Assembly (NCBI GenBank): GCA_002338895.1
Contig: DDJH01000258.1
Span: 20,514-27,856 of the forward strand
Length of the DNA: 7,343 nt
Direction: 5' to 3'
Origin: Lentisphaeria bacterium UBA1829
GTDB lineage: Bacteria; Verrucomicrobiota; Lentisphaeria; Victivallales; UBA1829
In this document: positions 1 through 5,458 of the stretch, in pieces
How positions within the stretch are numbered: position 1 is the stretch's first letter
Layout: every line of letters starts with the position of its first letter
Made by a program: the position numbers and the translations under genes
Notes under the pieces: model-generated
The model's input: the letters and a program-made list of their open reading frames with translations, nothing else
Database searches by the model: none
What the model was told of the DNA's origin: nothing

Positions 1-309
1 GTGGCGGTGGGAACGAGTCTTCCGGAGCTGGCAACCTCGGTGGTCGCCGCGGTGAAAGGGGAGCGGGACATCGCAATCGGCAATGTGGTCGGATCCAATA
101 TTTTCAACATTCTGGCGATTCTCGGAGCGGCTCCGCTGCTGCAGCCGCTCCAGGGGAACCGGATCTCTCCGGTGGATCTCGGCGTGATGCTGTTCTGCGC
201 GGTGATTCTCTATCCGATGATGCGGACGGGCAATACGATCTCCCGGAAGGAGGGGGCTTTTCTTCTGTTTATCTATATAGCCTATACCACGTGGCTCATT
301 GTGGCATAA
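1..309 (+). CDS. Na+/Ca2+ exchanger (CaCA family, YrbG-like), C-terminal part, 5' end outside window
   Basis: This is the last 102 residues of an inner-membrane cation/Ca2+ antiporter. The opening residues (AVGTSLPELATSVVAA, then GNVVGSNIFNI) are the signature of the second alpha repeat of the CaCA superfamily, whose acidic and polar residues line the ion path. Two further hydrophobic segments follow (about residues 58-75 and 84-101), and the protein ends within the last one. The alpha-2 repeat normally lies in the C-terminal half of a protein of about 310-360 residues, so more than half the gene lies off the left edge. The GTG at base 1 is therefore just an internal valine codon. The gene ends at TAA 307-309 and a strong terminator follows. 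The family call is firm; the transported ions (Ca2+ against Na+, possibly with K+) are inferred from the family. Confidence 0.9.
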   Translation: MAVGTSLPELATSVVAAVKGERDIAIGNVVGSNIFNILAILGAAPLLQPLQGNRISPVDLGVMLFCAVILYPMMRTGNTISRKEGAFLLFIYIAYTTWLIVA

Positions 310-332
310 GGAGTTCCGTCCATCGTTTTCGG

Positions 333-359
333 GCCCGGGAGCTTTTCCCGGGCTTTTTT
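333..359 (+). terminator. Rho-independent terminator after the exchanger gene
   Basis: A perfect 8-bp GC-rich stem (GCCCGGGA 333-340 with TCCCGGGC 346-353) closes a 5-nt loop and is followed by six T residues (354-359). It starts 24 nt after the exchanger stop codon and separates that gene from the ribonucleotide reductase operon. Confidence 0.9.
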
Positions 360-462
360 CTGCCGTTTTTCCGACTCTCTCATTCGTCCGGCGCGATCCG
401 TTTCCGACCGGTTTTCCGATGAAATTTTATTTGAATTCAAAATCGGAAATATTCTGAAAAAA

Positions 463-508
463 ATACTAGATATTGTGTTTTTTAATTTGCAATGTCAATA
501 TAATGTGT
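463..508 (+). promoter_or_regulatory. Tandem NrdR-box-like operator
   Basis: Two 16-bp sites resemble the NrdR box (consensus as recalled: acaCwAtATaTwGtgt). Site 1, ATACTAGATATTGTGT at 463-478, matches 14 of 16 positions. Site 2, TGTCAATATAATGTGT at 493-508, matches 12 of 16, with its mismatches mostly at the left end. They lie on the same face of the helix, 30 bp centre to centre, close to the roughly 31-32 bp typical of NrdR pairs. They flank and overlap the promoter -35 and -10 region. NrdR is the ATP/dATP-sensing repressor of bacterial ribonucleotide reductase genes, and the next gene is nrdD. The regulator itself is not in this window, so its action is inferred. Confidence 0.65.
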
Positions 509-514
509 TATAAT
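487..514 (+). promoter_or_regulatory. Probable sigma70-type promoter of the nrdD operon
   Basis: TTGCAA (487-492) is followed 16 bp later by a perfect TATAAT (509-514). A TG dinucleotide at 506-507 gives an extended -10. Transcription would start near 521, leaving a leader of about 80 nt before the chosen nrdD start. A second TATAAT at 499-504 has no well-spaced -35. The whole region 420-525 is far more AT-rich than its surroundings. The stretch 310-600 holds no gene; it contains the upstream terminator, the NrdR-like sites, this promoter and the nrdD leader. Confidence 0.7.
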
Positions 515-600
515 TACAAAATGCAACAACGCTCATGTTTTGGGTTGATGAGCCCAGTTTCATTTTTTTTAACCATGCAGCAGAGGACAGAGACGGAACA

Positions 601-2580
601 ATGGAGATTGCAACAAAAATCCGCAAGATGAAGAAACGCGACGGCAGAATTGTCGACTTTGAGCCGGAGCGGATCGCGATCGCCGCGGGAAAGGCGCTGA
701 AGGCCGCGGGAACTGCCAATGACAAGATCGCACGGAACATTGTGAAGGATGTCATTCAGGAACTCAAGGTTCGCGGATATGATTCGGAAGAGGCTCTCCC
801 CGATGTGGAGCTGATTCAGGACCTGGTGGAACATGCGTTCATCAAGAAGGGACTTTCCAAAGCGGCGAAACTGTATATTCTCTACCGCTCCCAGCACGAG
901 AAGATGCGCGACGCCAAACACCTGATGATGGATGTGCAGGACCTGGTGGCAAGCTATCTGGGGCAGGAGGACTGGCGGGTCAATGAAAATTCCAATGCCG
1001 GATACTCCTACGCAAGTCTGCTGAACCACGTTTCCGGAGCGGTGATCGCGAACTACACGCTGGCGAATGTGTACCCGAAGGAGATTGCGGATGCGCACTC
1101 CAACGGAGATTTTCATCTGCATGATCTTTCGTGCGGGATTGTCGGGTACTGCGCGGGATGGAGTCTCCGGGAGCTGCTGGAGCGCGGATTCCAGGGAAGC
1201 GGCGGGCGTGCCAGCGCGTCGCCGGCGAAACATTTCGATACTGCGCTGGGGCAGATCGTCAATTTCCTTTCGACGTTGCAGACCGAGTGGGCGGGCGCTC
1301 AGGCGTTCAGCTCGTTCGATACGTTCCTCGCGCCGTTTGTGCGCCGCGACCAGCTGAATTACAAACAGGTGAAGCAGGCGATCCAGCAGTTCGTGTTCGG
1401 GCTCAACATCGCCAGCCGCTGGGGGCAGACGCCGTTTACCAATCTGACGTTCGACTGGGTGGTGCCGGAGGATCTGCGGAACCATCCGGTGATCATCGGA
1501 GGAAAACTGCAGGAGGGCGATGTCTACGGGAATTATCAGAAGGAGATGGACCTGATCAACCACGCGTTCCTCGAAGTGATGGCGCAGGGCGACCGGGACG
1601 GACGGATCTTCACATTCCCGATCCCGACCTACAACATCACCCGCGATTTCAACTGGGACAGCGACAATGCGAAACTCCTGTTCGAGGTGACCGGAAAGTA
1701 TGGACTTCCCTATTTCCAGAACTTCATCAACAGCGATCTCAAACCGGGCGATGTGCGGTCGATGTGCTGCCGTCTGCAGATGGATATGCGCGAGCTGCGC
1801 AACAAGACCGGCGGCTTGTTCGGCGCAGGAGAACAGACCGGTTCGATCGGGGTGGTCACGATCAACATGCCCCGGATCGGCTATGTCGCAAAGGATGAGA
1901 AGGAGTTCTTCGCCCGTCTTGATCATCTGATGGTGATGGCGAAGGATTCCCTCGAAATCAAGCGGAAAGTGGTGCAGAAGTATCTGGACGGGAATCTGCT
2001 GCCGTATACGAAGATCTATCTGCGGACGCTGGAGCATCACTTCAGCACGATCGGACTGGTGGGGATGAACGAGTGCTGTTTGAACTTCCTCGGACTGTCG
2101 ATCTGCGACAAGGAGGGGCAGGAGTTCTCGATCCGCGTGCTGAAGCACATGGCGGAGAAGATCAAGGATTTCCAGGAGAGCACAGGGCATATCTACAATC
2201 TGGAGGCGACGCCGGCGGAGGGAACCAGTTTCCGTCTGGCCAAGATCGACCGGAAGCTCTATCCGGAGATCATCTGCGCCGGGGAGGACAATCCCTATTA
2301 CACCAATTCGACGCAGCTGCCGGTGGGATATACGAGCGATCTCTTTGAGGCGCTGGACATGCAGGCTCCGCTGCAGCAGCTCTATACGGGCGGAACGGTG
2401 TTCCATGCGTTCATCGGGGAACGGATCGAGGATCCGGAGCTGGTGGCGTCGCTGGTGAAGCGGATTGCGGAAAATTACCGGATTCCGTACTTTACGCTGA
2501 CGCCGTCGTTCAGCATCTGTCCGGTACACGGATACATTCCGGGCGAACACGCGTCGTGTCCGCTGGAGAAAGAGGCATAA
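601..2580 (+). CDS. nrdD: Anaerobic (class III) ribonucleoside-triphosphate reductase, catalytic chain lacking the glycyl-radical motif
   Basis: This cytoplasmic enzyme reduces ribonucleoside triphosphates to deoxyribonucleotides without oxygen. The 659-residue chain begins with an ATP-cone (about residues 10-98, KKRDGRIVDFEPERI), which senses ATP/dATP. The ten-stranded barrel follows, with active-site cysteine candidates at C178 (HDLSCGIVGYC) and C389/C390 (RSMCCRL). The C-terminus (FTLTPSFSICPVHGY..., C640, H643, C653) is the first half of the family's zinc site, but the chain then ends with LEKEA. The expected CPxC completion and the glycyl-radical RV(C/V/M)GY segment are missing; they lie on the next gene. 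ATG 601 is chosen because the ATP-cone starts directly after it. An earlier in-frame ATG at 535 has no Shine-Dalgarno and sits about 14 nt after the predicted transcript start; ATG 628 is also possible. The family call is very secure. Confidence 0.95.
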   Translation: MEIATKIRKMKKRDGRIVDFEPERIAIAAGKALKAAGTANDKIARNIVKDVIQELKVRGYDSEEALPDVELIQDLVEHAFIKKGLSKAAKLYILYRSQHEKMRDAKHLMMDVQDLVASYLGQEDWRVNENSNAGYSYASLLNHVSGAVIANYTLANVYPKEIADAHSNGDFHLHDLSCGIVGYCAGWSLRELLERGFQGSGGRASASPAKHFDTALGQIVNFLSTLQTEWAGAQAFSSFDTFLAPFVRRDQLNYKQVKQAIQQFVFGLNIASRWGQTPFTNLTFDWVVPEDLRNHPVIIGGKLQEGDVYGNYQKEMDLINHAFLEVMAQGDRDGRIFTFPIPTYNITRDFNWDSDNAKLLFEVTGKYGLPYFQNFINSDLKPGDVRSMCCRLQMDMRELRNKTGGLFGAGEQTGSIGVVTINMPRIGYVAKDEKEFFARLDHLMVMAKDSLEIKRKVVQKYLDGNLLPYTKIYLRTLEHHFSTIGLVGMNECCLNFLGLSICDKEGQEFSIRVLKHMAEKIKDFQESTGHIYNLEATPAEGTSFRLAKIDRKLYPEIICAGEDNPYYTNSTQLPVGYTSDLFEALDMQAPLQQLYTGGTVFHAFIGERIEDPELVASLVKRIAENYRIPYFTLTPSFSICPVHGYIPGEHASCPLEKEA

Positions 2581-2625
2581 ACCCCGGCGCAACAACCGGA
2601 TTCACTTCAAACAACAACACAACAC

Positions 2626-2631
2626 AGGGAG
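2626..2631 (+). promoter_or_regulatory. Ribosome binding site of the detached glycyl-radical gene
   Basis: AGGGAG lies 7 nt before ATG 2639, following an A/C-rich, probably unstructured stretch (2601-2625). It is a better site than the one before nrdD. This argues that the small gene is translated by independent initiation rather than by readthrough or frameshifting from nrdD. Confidence 0.7.
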
Positions 2632-2638
2632 AATCATC

Positions 2639-2794
2639 ATGGCAAAGTGCGGTGCGAAAACAGAAATCTATTCCAGAGTCTGCGGTTATTTCAGACCCGT
2701 TTCCAACTGGAACAAGGGCAAGAAGGAAGAGTTCAAGGATCGGAAGACCTTTGAGGTTTCCGCCTGCTCCTGCAAGACTTCGGTGCAGAAATAA
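2639..2794 (+). CDS. Detached glycyl-radical domain of class III ribonucleotide reductase (51 aa)
   Basis: The 51-residue product corresponds to the extreme C-terminus of NrdD. Residues 9-32 (EIYSRVCGYFRPV..NWNKGKKEEF) carry the RVxGYxRPV glycyl-radical motif, with the radical glycine predicted at G16. C4 (AKCG) matches the last ligand of the CPxC zinc knuckle that the large chain lacks; two more cysteines (C43, C45) sit near the end. The gene is in a different frame from nrdD, begins 58 nt after the nrdD stop, and has its own strong Shine-Dalgarno, so it is a separate protein. Predicted role: the activase in nrdG makes a glycyl radical on G16, and this subunit docks on NrdD, probably through a shared zinc site, to generate the active-site thiyl radical. 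Motif identity is firm; the two-chain mechanism is inferred. GrcA/YfiD for pyruvate formate-lyase is an established analogue. The symbol is left blank because I know of no standard one. Confidence 0.9.
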   Translation: MAKCGAKTEIYSRVCGYFRPVSNWNKGKKEEFKDRKTFEVSACSCKTSVQK

Positions 2795-2809
2795 GTTTGT
2801 CTGTTTTCC

Positions 2810-2855
2810 GGGAATGCCGGGGAGGATCCTTTCCGGCATTCCCTTTTTCTTTTTC
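2810..2855 (+). terminator. Intrinsic terminator or attenuator between the glycyl-radical gene and nrdG
   Basis: A perfect 11-bp stem (GGGAATGCCGG 2810-2820 with CCGGCATTCCC 2833-2843) closes a 12-nt loop and is followed directly by a T-rich tract (TTTTTCTTTTT, 2844-2854). It lies inside what otherwise looks like one operon, 15 nt after the small gene. The nrdG Shine-Dalgarno-like AGGA begins right after the T tract. Partial termination would lower activase mRNA relative to the reductase chains; the stem could also protect the upstream mRNA's 3' end. Confidence 0.85.
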
Positions 2856-2868
2856 AGGACGAGATAAA

Positions 2869-3594
2869 ATGATTGACATTCGTGGGCTGTTCCCGTTCAG
2901 TCTGGTGGATTATCCGGGAAAAATCAGCTGTATTCTTTTTTGCGGCGGATGCAATTTCCGCTGTCCCTTCTGTCACAATCCGTGTCTGGTGTTTGATCCG
3001 GCCAGCCAGCCGAAAATTACGGAGCCGCAGCTGTTTCATTTTCTGGAATCGCGGCGTCACCGGCTGGAGGGGGTCGTGATCTCCGGAGGAGAACCCACTC
3101 TCCAGAGCGGACTGCATGAACTGATGAGCAAAATCCGGCACGAGGAGTTCCTCGTCAAACTCGATACAAACGGAACAAGGCCGGAGACGGTGCGCGAACT
3201 GCTCGAAGATTCCCTGCCGGATGCGTTCGGAATCGACTACAAGGCGCCGGCGGCCGAATATGGGCGTCTGACCGGAACCGGAGACGCTTCCGTGGCGGAA
3301 CAGGTCCATCAGACCATCCGGATGGCGGTGGAATCCGGACGGTTTCTCGATGTCCGCACCACCGTTCACCGGGAGCTGCTCTTCCCGGAAATGCTCGCTC
3401 AGATGCATCAGGAACTCCGGGAGCTCGGAGTCCGGAACTGGGTGCTCCAGCAGTTCAACCCCGTCGAGGTGATCGACGATGATCTGCCGGCGAAACCGAC
3501 CTATTCCGATGCGGAACTGGTCCGGATCGCGCATTCTCTCGGGGAGGATGTCCATGTCCGCGGTCTGACCGGACGAATCATCAGCCGCGCCTGA
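2869..3594 (+). CDS. nrdG: Anaerobic ribonucleoside-triphosphate reductase activating protein (radical SAM, NrdG2 type)
   Basis: The 241-residue radical-SAM enzyme should use a [4Fe-4S] cluster and S-adenosylmethionine to create the glycyl radical of the reductase. The cluster motif CNFRCPFC (C28, C32, C35) is preceded by the family's N-terminal GLFPFSLVDYPGKIS segment. The SAM-binding GGE motif is at residues 73-75 and KLDTNG at about 97-102. Length and N-terminus fit the longer NrdG2 type rather than the roughly 155-residue E. coli NrdG. ATG 2869 is chosen because it is preceded by AGGA at 2856-2859 and gives the family N-terminus; the in-frame ATG at 2797 would add 24 residues encoded across the terminator hairpin. 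Its likely substrate is G16 of the adjacent 51-residue protein, since NrdD itself has no such glycine here. Confidence 0.92.
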   Translation: MIDIRGLFPFSLVDYPGKISCILFCGGCNFRCPFCHNPCLVFDPASQPKITEPQLFHFLESRRHRLEGVVISGGEPTLQSGLHELMSKIRHEEFLVKLDTNGTRPETVRELLEDSLPDAFGIDYKAPAAEYGRLTGTGDASVAEQVHQTIRMAVESGRFLDVRTTVHRELLFPEMLAQMHQELRELGVRNWVLQQFNPVEVIDDDLPAKPTYSDAELVRIAHSLGEDVHVRGLTGRIISRA

Positions 3595-3639
3595 TCCTCC
3601 CTCTTGCTTCATTTGCAGATTTGACGGCTTTGTTCTGCA

Positions 3640-3688
3640 AGCGGATCGCTGTTTTCGTGTTCTTTTTCAGGAATCGGAACGATCCGCT
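3640..3688. repeat. Inverted repeat upstream of the aroD-like gene
   Basis: AGCGGATCG (3640-3648) and its exact reverse complement CGATCCGCT (3680-3688) are separated by 31 nt. The right arm ends just before the predicted -35 element. No T-run follows, so it is a poor terminator. It could be an operator for a dimeric regulator with looping, or chance. The 175-nt gap 3595-3769 holds this repeat, the predicted promoter and the ribosome binding site, and nothing else I can see. Confidence 0.4.
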
Positions 3689-3689
3689 C

Positions 3690-3718
3690 TTGCCGTCGCT
3701 TTCCGATGGTGCTATGGT
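3690..3718 (+). promoter_or_regulatory. Probable promoter of the aroD-like gene
   Basis: TTGCCG (3690-3695) is followed 17 bp later by TATGGT (3713-3718). Each hexamer matches the sigma70 consensus at four of six positions. The predicted start is near 3725, about 45 nt before the gene. Confidence 0.45.
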
Positions 3719-3769
3719 ATTGCAGAAAGCCGGATTTCCGGAAATATCAGGAGGAAAGGAAGCCATATC

Positions 3770-4558
3770 ATGCTGAAGAAATCGTTTTTCAACCGTCAGC
3801 AGACCGCGGTGACTCTGCTGATGAAAGGCGGCTCGGTCGATGAGATGATCGCCTGTGCGCGCGCGGCGGAATTCGAAGGGGCGGACGGGATCGCCGTGGA
3901 GCTCTGCGATCTTCCGCCGGAACAGCGGACCGCGGAGAATTTCCGCCGTCTGATGGATGCCGTCCATCTCCCGTTCATGTTCATTCTGTATCGGAACGAC
4001 CGCTGGCTCAAGGATAACGACGAGGAGAGGCAGAAGTATCTGCTTTCCGCGGCGGAAAATGGAGCGGAGGTCATCGATGTGATGGGTGATCTGTTCGATC
4101 CCTCGCCGTTTGAGCTGACCCGGAATCCCATCGCGATTGAAAAACAGAAACGTCTGATCGAGGAGATTCATGCGCGGGGCGCCAAAGTGGTTATGTCCTC
4201 CCACATGTCCAACGACTTCCGGACGGCGGAGCAGGTCCTTGAGCACCTTCAGGAGCAGTCCTCCCGTGGCGCGGACATCCTGAAAATCGTGACCGGCGTC
4301 AACAACGAGGAGCAGCTGACCGAAGCCATTCGGACCACCATGCTCCTGAACCGTGAACTGAAGAAGCCGTTCATCCATCTCTGCAACGGCTCCTTCAGCC
4401 GTCTGCATCGGTTCATCGGACCGAAACTGGGAGTCTCCATTGCGTTTGCCGTGCACGACTACCAGTCGCCGAGTCTCCTTTACACGCAGCCGACCATCCG
4501 TGCCCTGAAGACCGTTCTCCAGAACCTCCCGTGGCACATTGACGACGTTCAGAAATAA
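3770..4558 (+). CDS. aroD: Divergent type I 3-dehydroquinate dehydratase-like protein
   Basis: The 262-residue protein has the TIM-barrel pattern of type I dehydroquinases, which convert 3-dehydroquinate to 3-dehydroshikimate through a lysine Schiff base. The Schiff-base lysine is K172 (ADILKIV), the catalytic histidine H145 (VVMSSH), the substrate-binding arginine R211 (SFSRL) and the C-terminal glutamine Q240 (TQPTIRALKTVL). Two usual features look altered. The early EWR-type motif reads VELCD (E44, but Cys where Arg is expected). The R-x-x-x-EGG segment reads RNDRWLKDNDEER. So the fold and Schiff-base chemistry are well supported, but the natural substrate may differ from the shikimate intermediate. 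Shine-Dalgarno-like AGGAGG (3749-3754) and AAGGAAG (3756-3762) precede the ATG. No other shikimate gene is adjacent, and a terminator follows directly. Confidence 0.75.
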   Translation: MLKKSFFNRQQTAVTLLMKGGSVDEMIACARAAEFEGADGIAVELCDLPPEQRTAENFRRLMDAVHLPFMFILYRNDRWLKDNDEERQKYLLSAAENGAEVIDVMGDLFDPSPFELTRNPIAIEKQKRLIEEIHARGAKVVMSSHMSNDFRTAEQVLEHLQEQSSRGADILKIVTGVNNEEQLTEAIRTTMLLNRELKKPFIHLCNGSFSRLHRFIGPKLGVSIAFAVHDYQSPSLLYTQPTIRALKTVLQNLPWHIDDVQK

Positions 4559-4573
4559 CAAGCCGCATTTTCA

Positions 4574-4616
4574 AGCCGGGCCCGGGATTTTTTCCCCGCC
4601 CGGCTCTCTTTTTTTC
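4574..4616 (+). terminator. Rho-independent terminator after the aroD-like gene
   Basis: An 8-bp outer stem (AGCCGGGC 4574-4581 with GCCCGGCT 4598-4605) can extend inward by GGG/CCC pairing with a small bulge, and is followed by CTCTTTTTTT (4606-4615). It lies in the 84-nt gap between convergent genes. On the minus strand the hairpin is not followed by a good T tract, so it probably serves the plus strand mainly; no separate terminator for the leftward operon is evident. Confidence 0.8.
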
Positions 4617-4642
4617 CGATCCGTCTCCGCGATCCCGGTTTC

Positions 4643-5437
4643 TCAGGGTGCGCAGTAGACCTCTCCGCATTCGAAGTAGCGTGTTTCAAACTGGGAGAAG
4701 CGCTCCTTCATCCATTCCGCGAGCAGCCGCATCCCTTCGCGTTCGGAAGGAATGTGACCGAGAATCATCAGCGATTTCCGGAATCCGAGCTGAGCCGCAT
4801 CGCGCGCATATTCTCCGAGCTGCCATTCGCATGCCTCCCCGGTCAGAACCAGATCAATATCCGGATTGCGCAGTTCGTCGAACACCCCGCCCGGCGTTCC
4901 AAAGCAGAGCGAGAGATTCGTGCAGGGCTGATCGACGGCTCCGCACAAACGGATATTCTGTGCATTCCCTTTTACCCGAAACTGTCTTGCCAGCTCCCGC
5001 GGCGTCATTGCCTCCTTCAGGCGGAAGCGGTTGACCGCCGGACGGGGGCCTTTGATCCATTCCCCTTCCAGTCCGAAGAAACGGATCTGCCCTTCACAGA
5101 TCATGTCCTTGTACTTGACATGGGGGTGATCGTGATACCGCCAGATCGCCAGGCCCGATGCGGAAAGAAGATCCGCTTTTGCCTGCGTGACCGGATCATC
5201 CGGAATCCGGCGGTCGTAATGATCGTAGAAGGTCGGTTCGTGAACGATCAGAAACTCTGCACCCCACACGCTGACTTCGCGGATGATCTCCGGCGTGGCG
5301 AACATGGAAACCGCCACTTTGGTCAGTTCGGTTTCCGGATTGCCCGTTTTCAGTGTGTCGCAGGATTTGGAGTAGTCGTGAGGACCCCCATCCCGGCACC
5401 AGAGAAACAGCTCATTCATCAGTTCCTGAATGTTCAT
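4643..5437 (-). CDS. NIF3/DUF34 family metal-binding protein
   Basis: The 264-residue protein matches the NIF3 (YbgI/DUF34) pattern. An early segment VSMFATPEIIREVSVWGAEF leads to the first metal-site motif VHEPTF (H66, E67). A second cluster is YHDHPH (H102, D103, H104, H106), and the C-terminal motif is GHIPSE (H228, E232) after ITGE-like LTGE. Family members usually have HHP at the first site and an Asp after HTNL at the second, so E67 and H106 are substitutions; a metal site is still plausible. The family forms ring-shaped oligomers with two metals and has no agreed biochemical role, although it is often labelled GTP cyclohydrolase 1 type 2. ATG 5437 is preferred because AAGGAGG (5447-5453) lies 9 nt upstream; an in-frame GTG at 5446 abuts that site. 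It starts 21 nt after the epmA stop, so it is the third gene of the efp operon. Confidence 0.85.
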   Translation of the reverse strand: MNIQELMNELFLWCRDGGPHDYSKSCDTLKTGNPETELTKVAVSMFATPEIIREVSVWGAEFLIVHEPTFYDHYDRRIPDDPVTQAKADLLSASGLAIWRYHDHPHVKYKDMICEGQIRFFGLEGEWIKGPRPAVNRFRLKEAMTPRELARQFRVKGNAQNIRLCGAVDQPCTNLSLCFGTPGGVFDELRNPDIDLVLTGEACEWQLGEYARDAAQLGFRKSLMILGHIPSEREGMRLLAEWMKERFSQFETRYFECGEVYCAP

Positions 5438-5446
5438 GCGAAACAC

Positions 5447-5453
5447 CCTCCTT
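5447..5453 (-). promoter_or_regulatory. Ribosome binding site that fixes the NIF3-like start
   Basis: On the minus strand, AAGGAGG lies 9 nt before ATG 5437. The in-frame GTG at 5446-5444 directly adjoins it with no spacer and so cannot be the start served by this site. It lies in the short gap after the epmA stop (5459-5461). Confidence 0.85.
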
Positions 5454-5458
5454 TTTTT

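Noticed and set aside
1..3. GTG at base 1 as the start of the exchanger gene
   Set aside because: The protein begins directly in the alpha-2 repeat, which is normally in the C-terminal half, so the true start lies outside the window.
542..557. Small hairpin in the nrdD leader (GGGTT/AGCCC)
   Set aside because: Only about five pairs with a G-U and no match to a known riboswitch such as the cobalamin riboswitch; likely chance.
535..600. N-terminal extension of NrdD from ATG 535
   Set aside because: No Shine-Dalgarno, starts about 14 nt from the predicted transcription start, and the extra 22 residues do not resemble the ATP-cone that begins after ATG 601.
2578..2580. Stop-codon readthrough or recoding joining NrdD to the radical domain
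   Set aside because: The stop is TAA and the downstream domain is in a different reading frame, so simple readthrough cannot produce it.
514..2595. A 693-residue open frame on the minus strand opposite nrdD
   Set aside because: It lies antisense across a gene with unmistakable family motifs, has an Arg/His/Leu-rich composition typical of the complement of GC-rich coding DNA, and shows no recognisable domain.
2560..2660. A sequencing frameshift that artificially split an intact nrdD
   Set aside because: Rejoining would need both loss of the TAA stop and a frame change, and the 58-nt gap looks non-coding (A/C-rich) and ends in a well-placed ribosome binding site. Not fully excludable without relatives or raw reads.
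5435..5446. GTG at 5446 as the start of the NIF3-like gene
   Set aside because: The strong AAGGAGG site directly adjoins this GTG, leaving no spacer, while ATG 5437 is correctly spaced.
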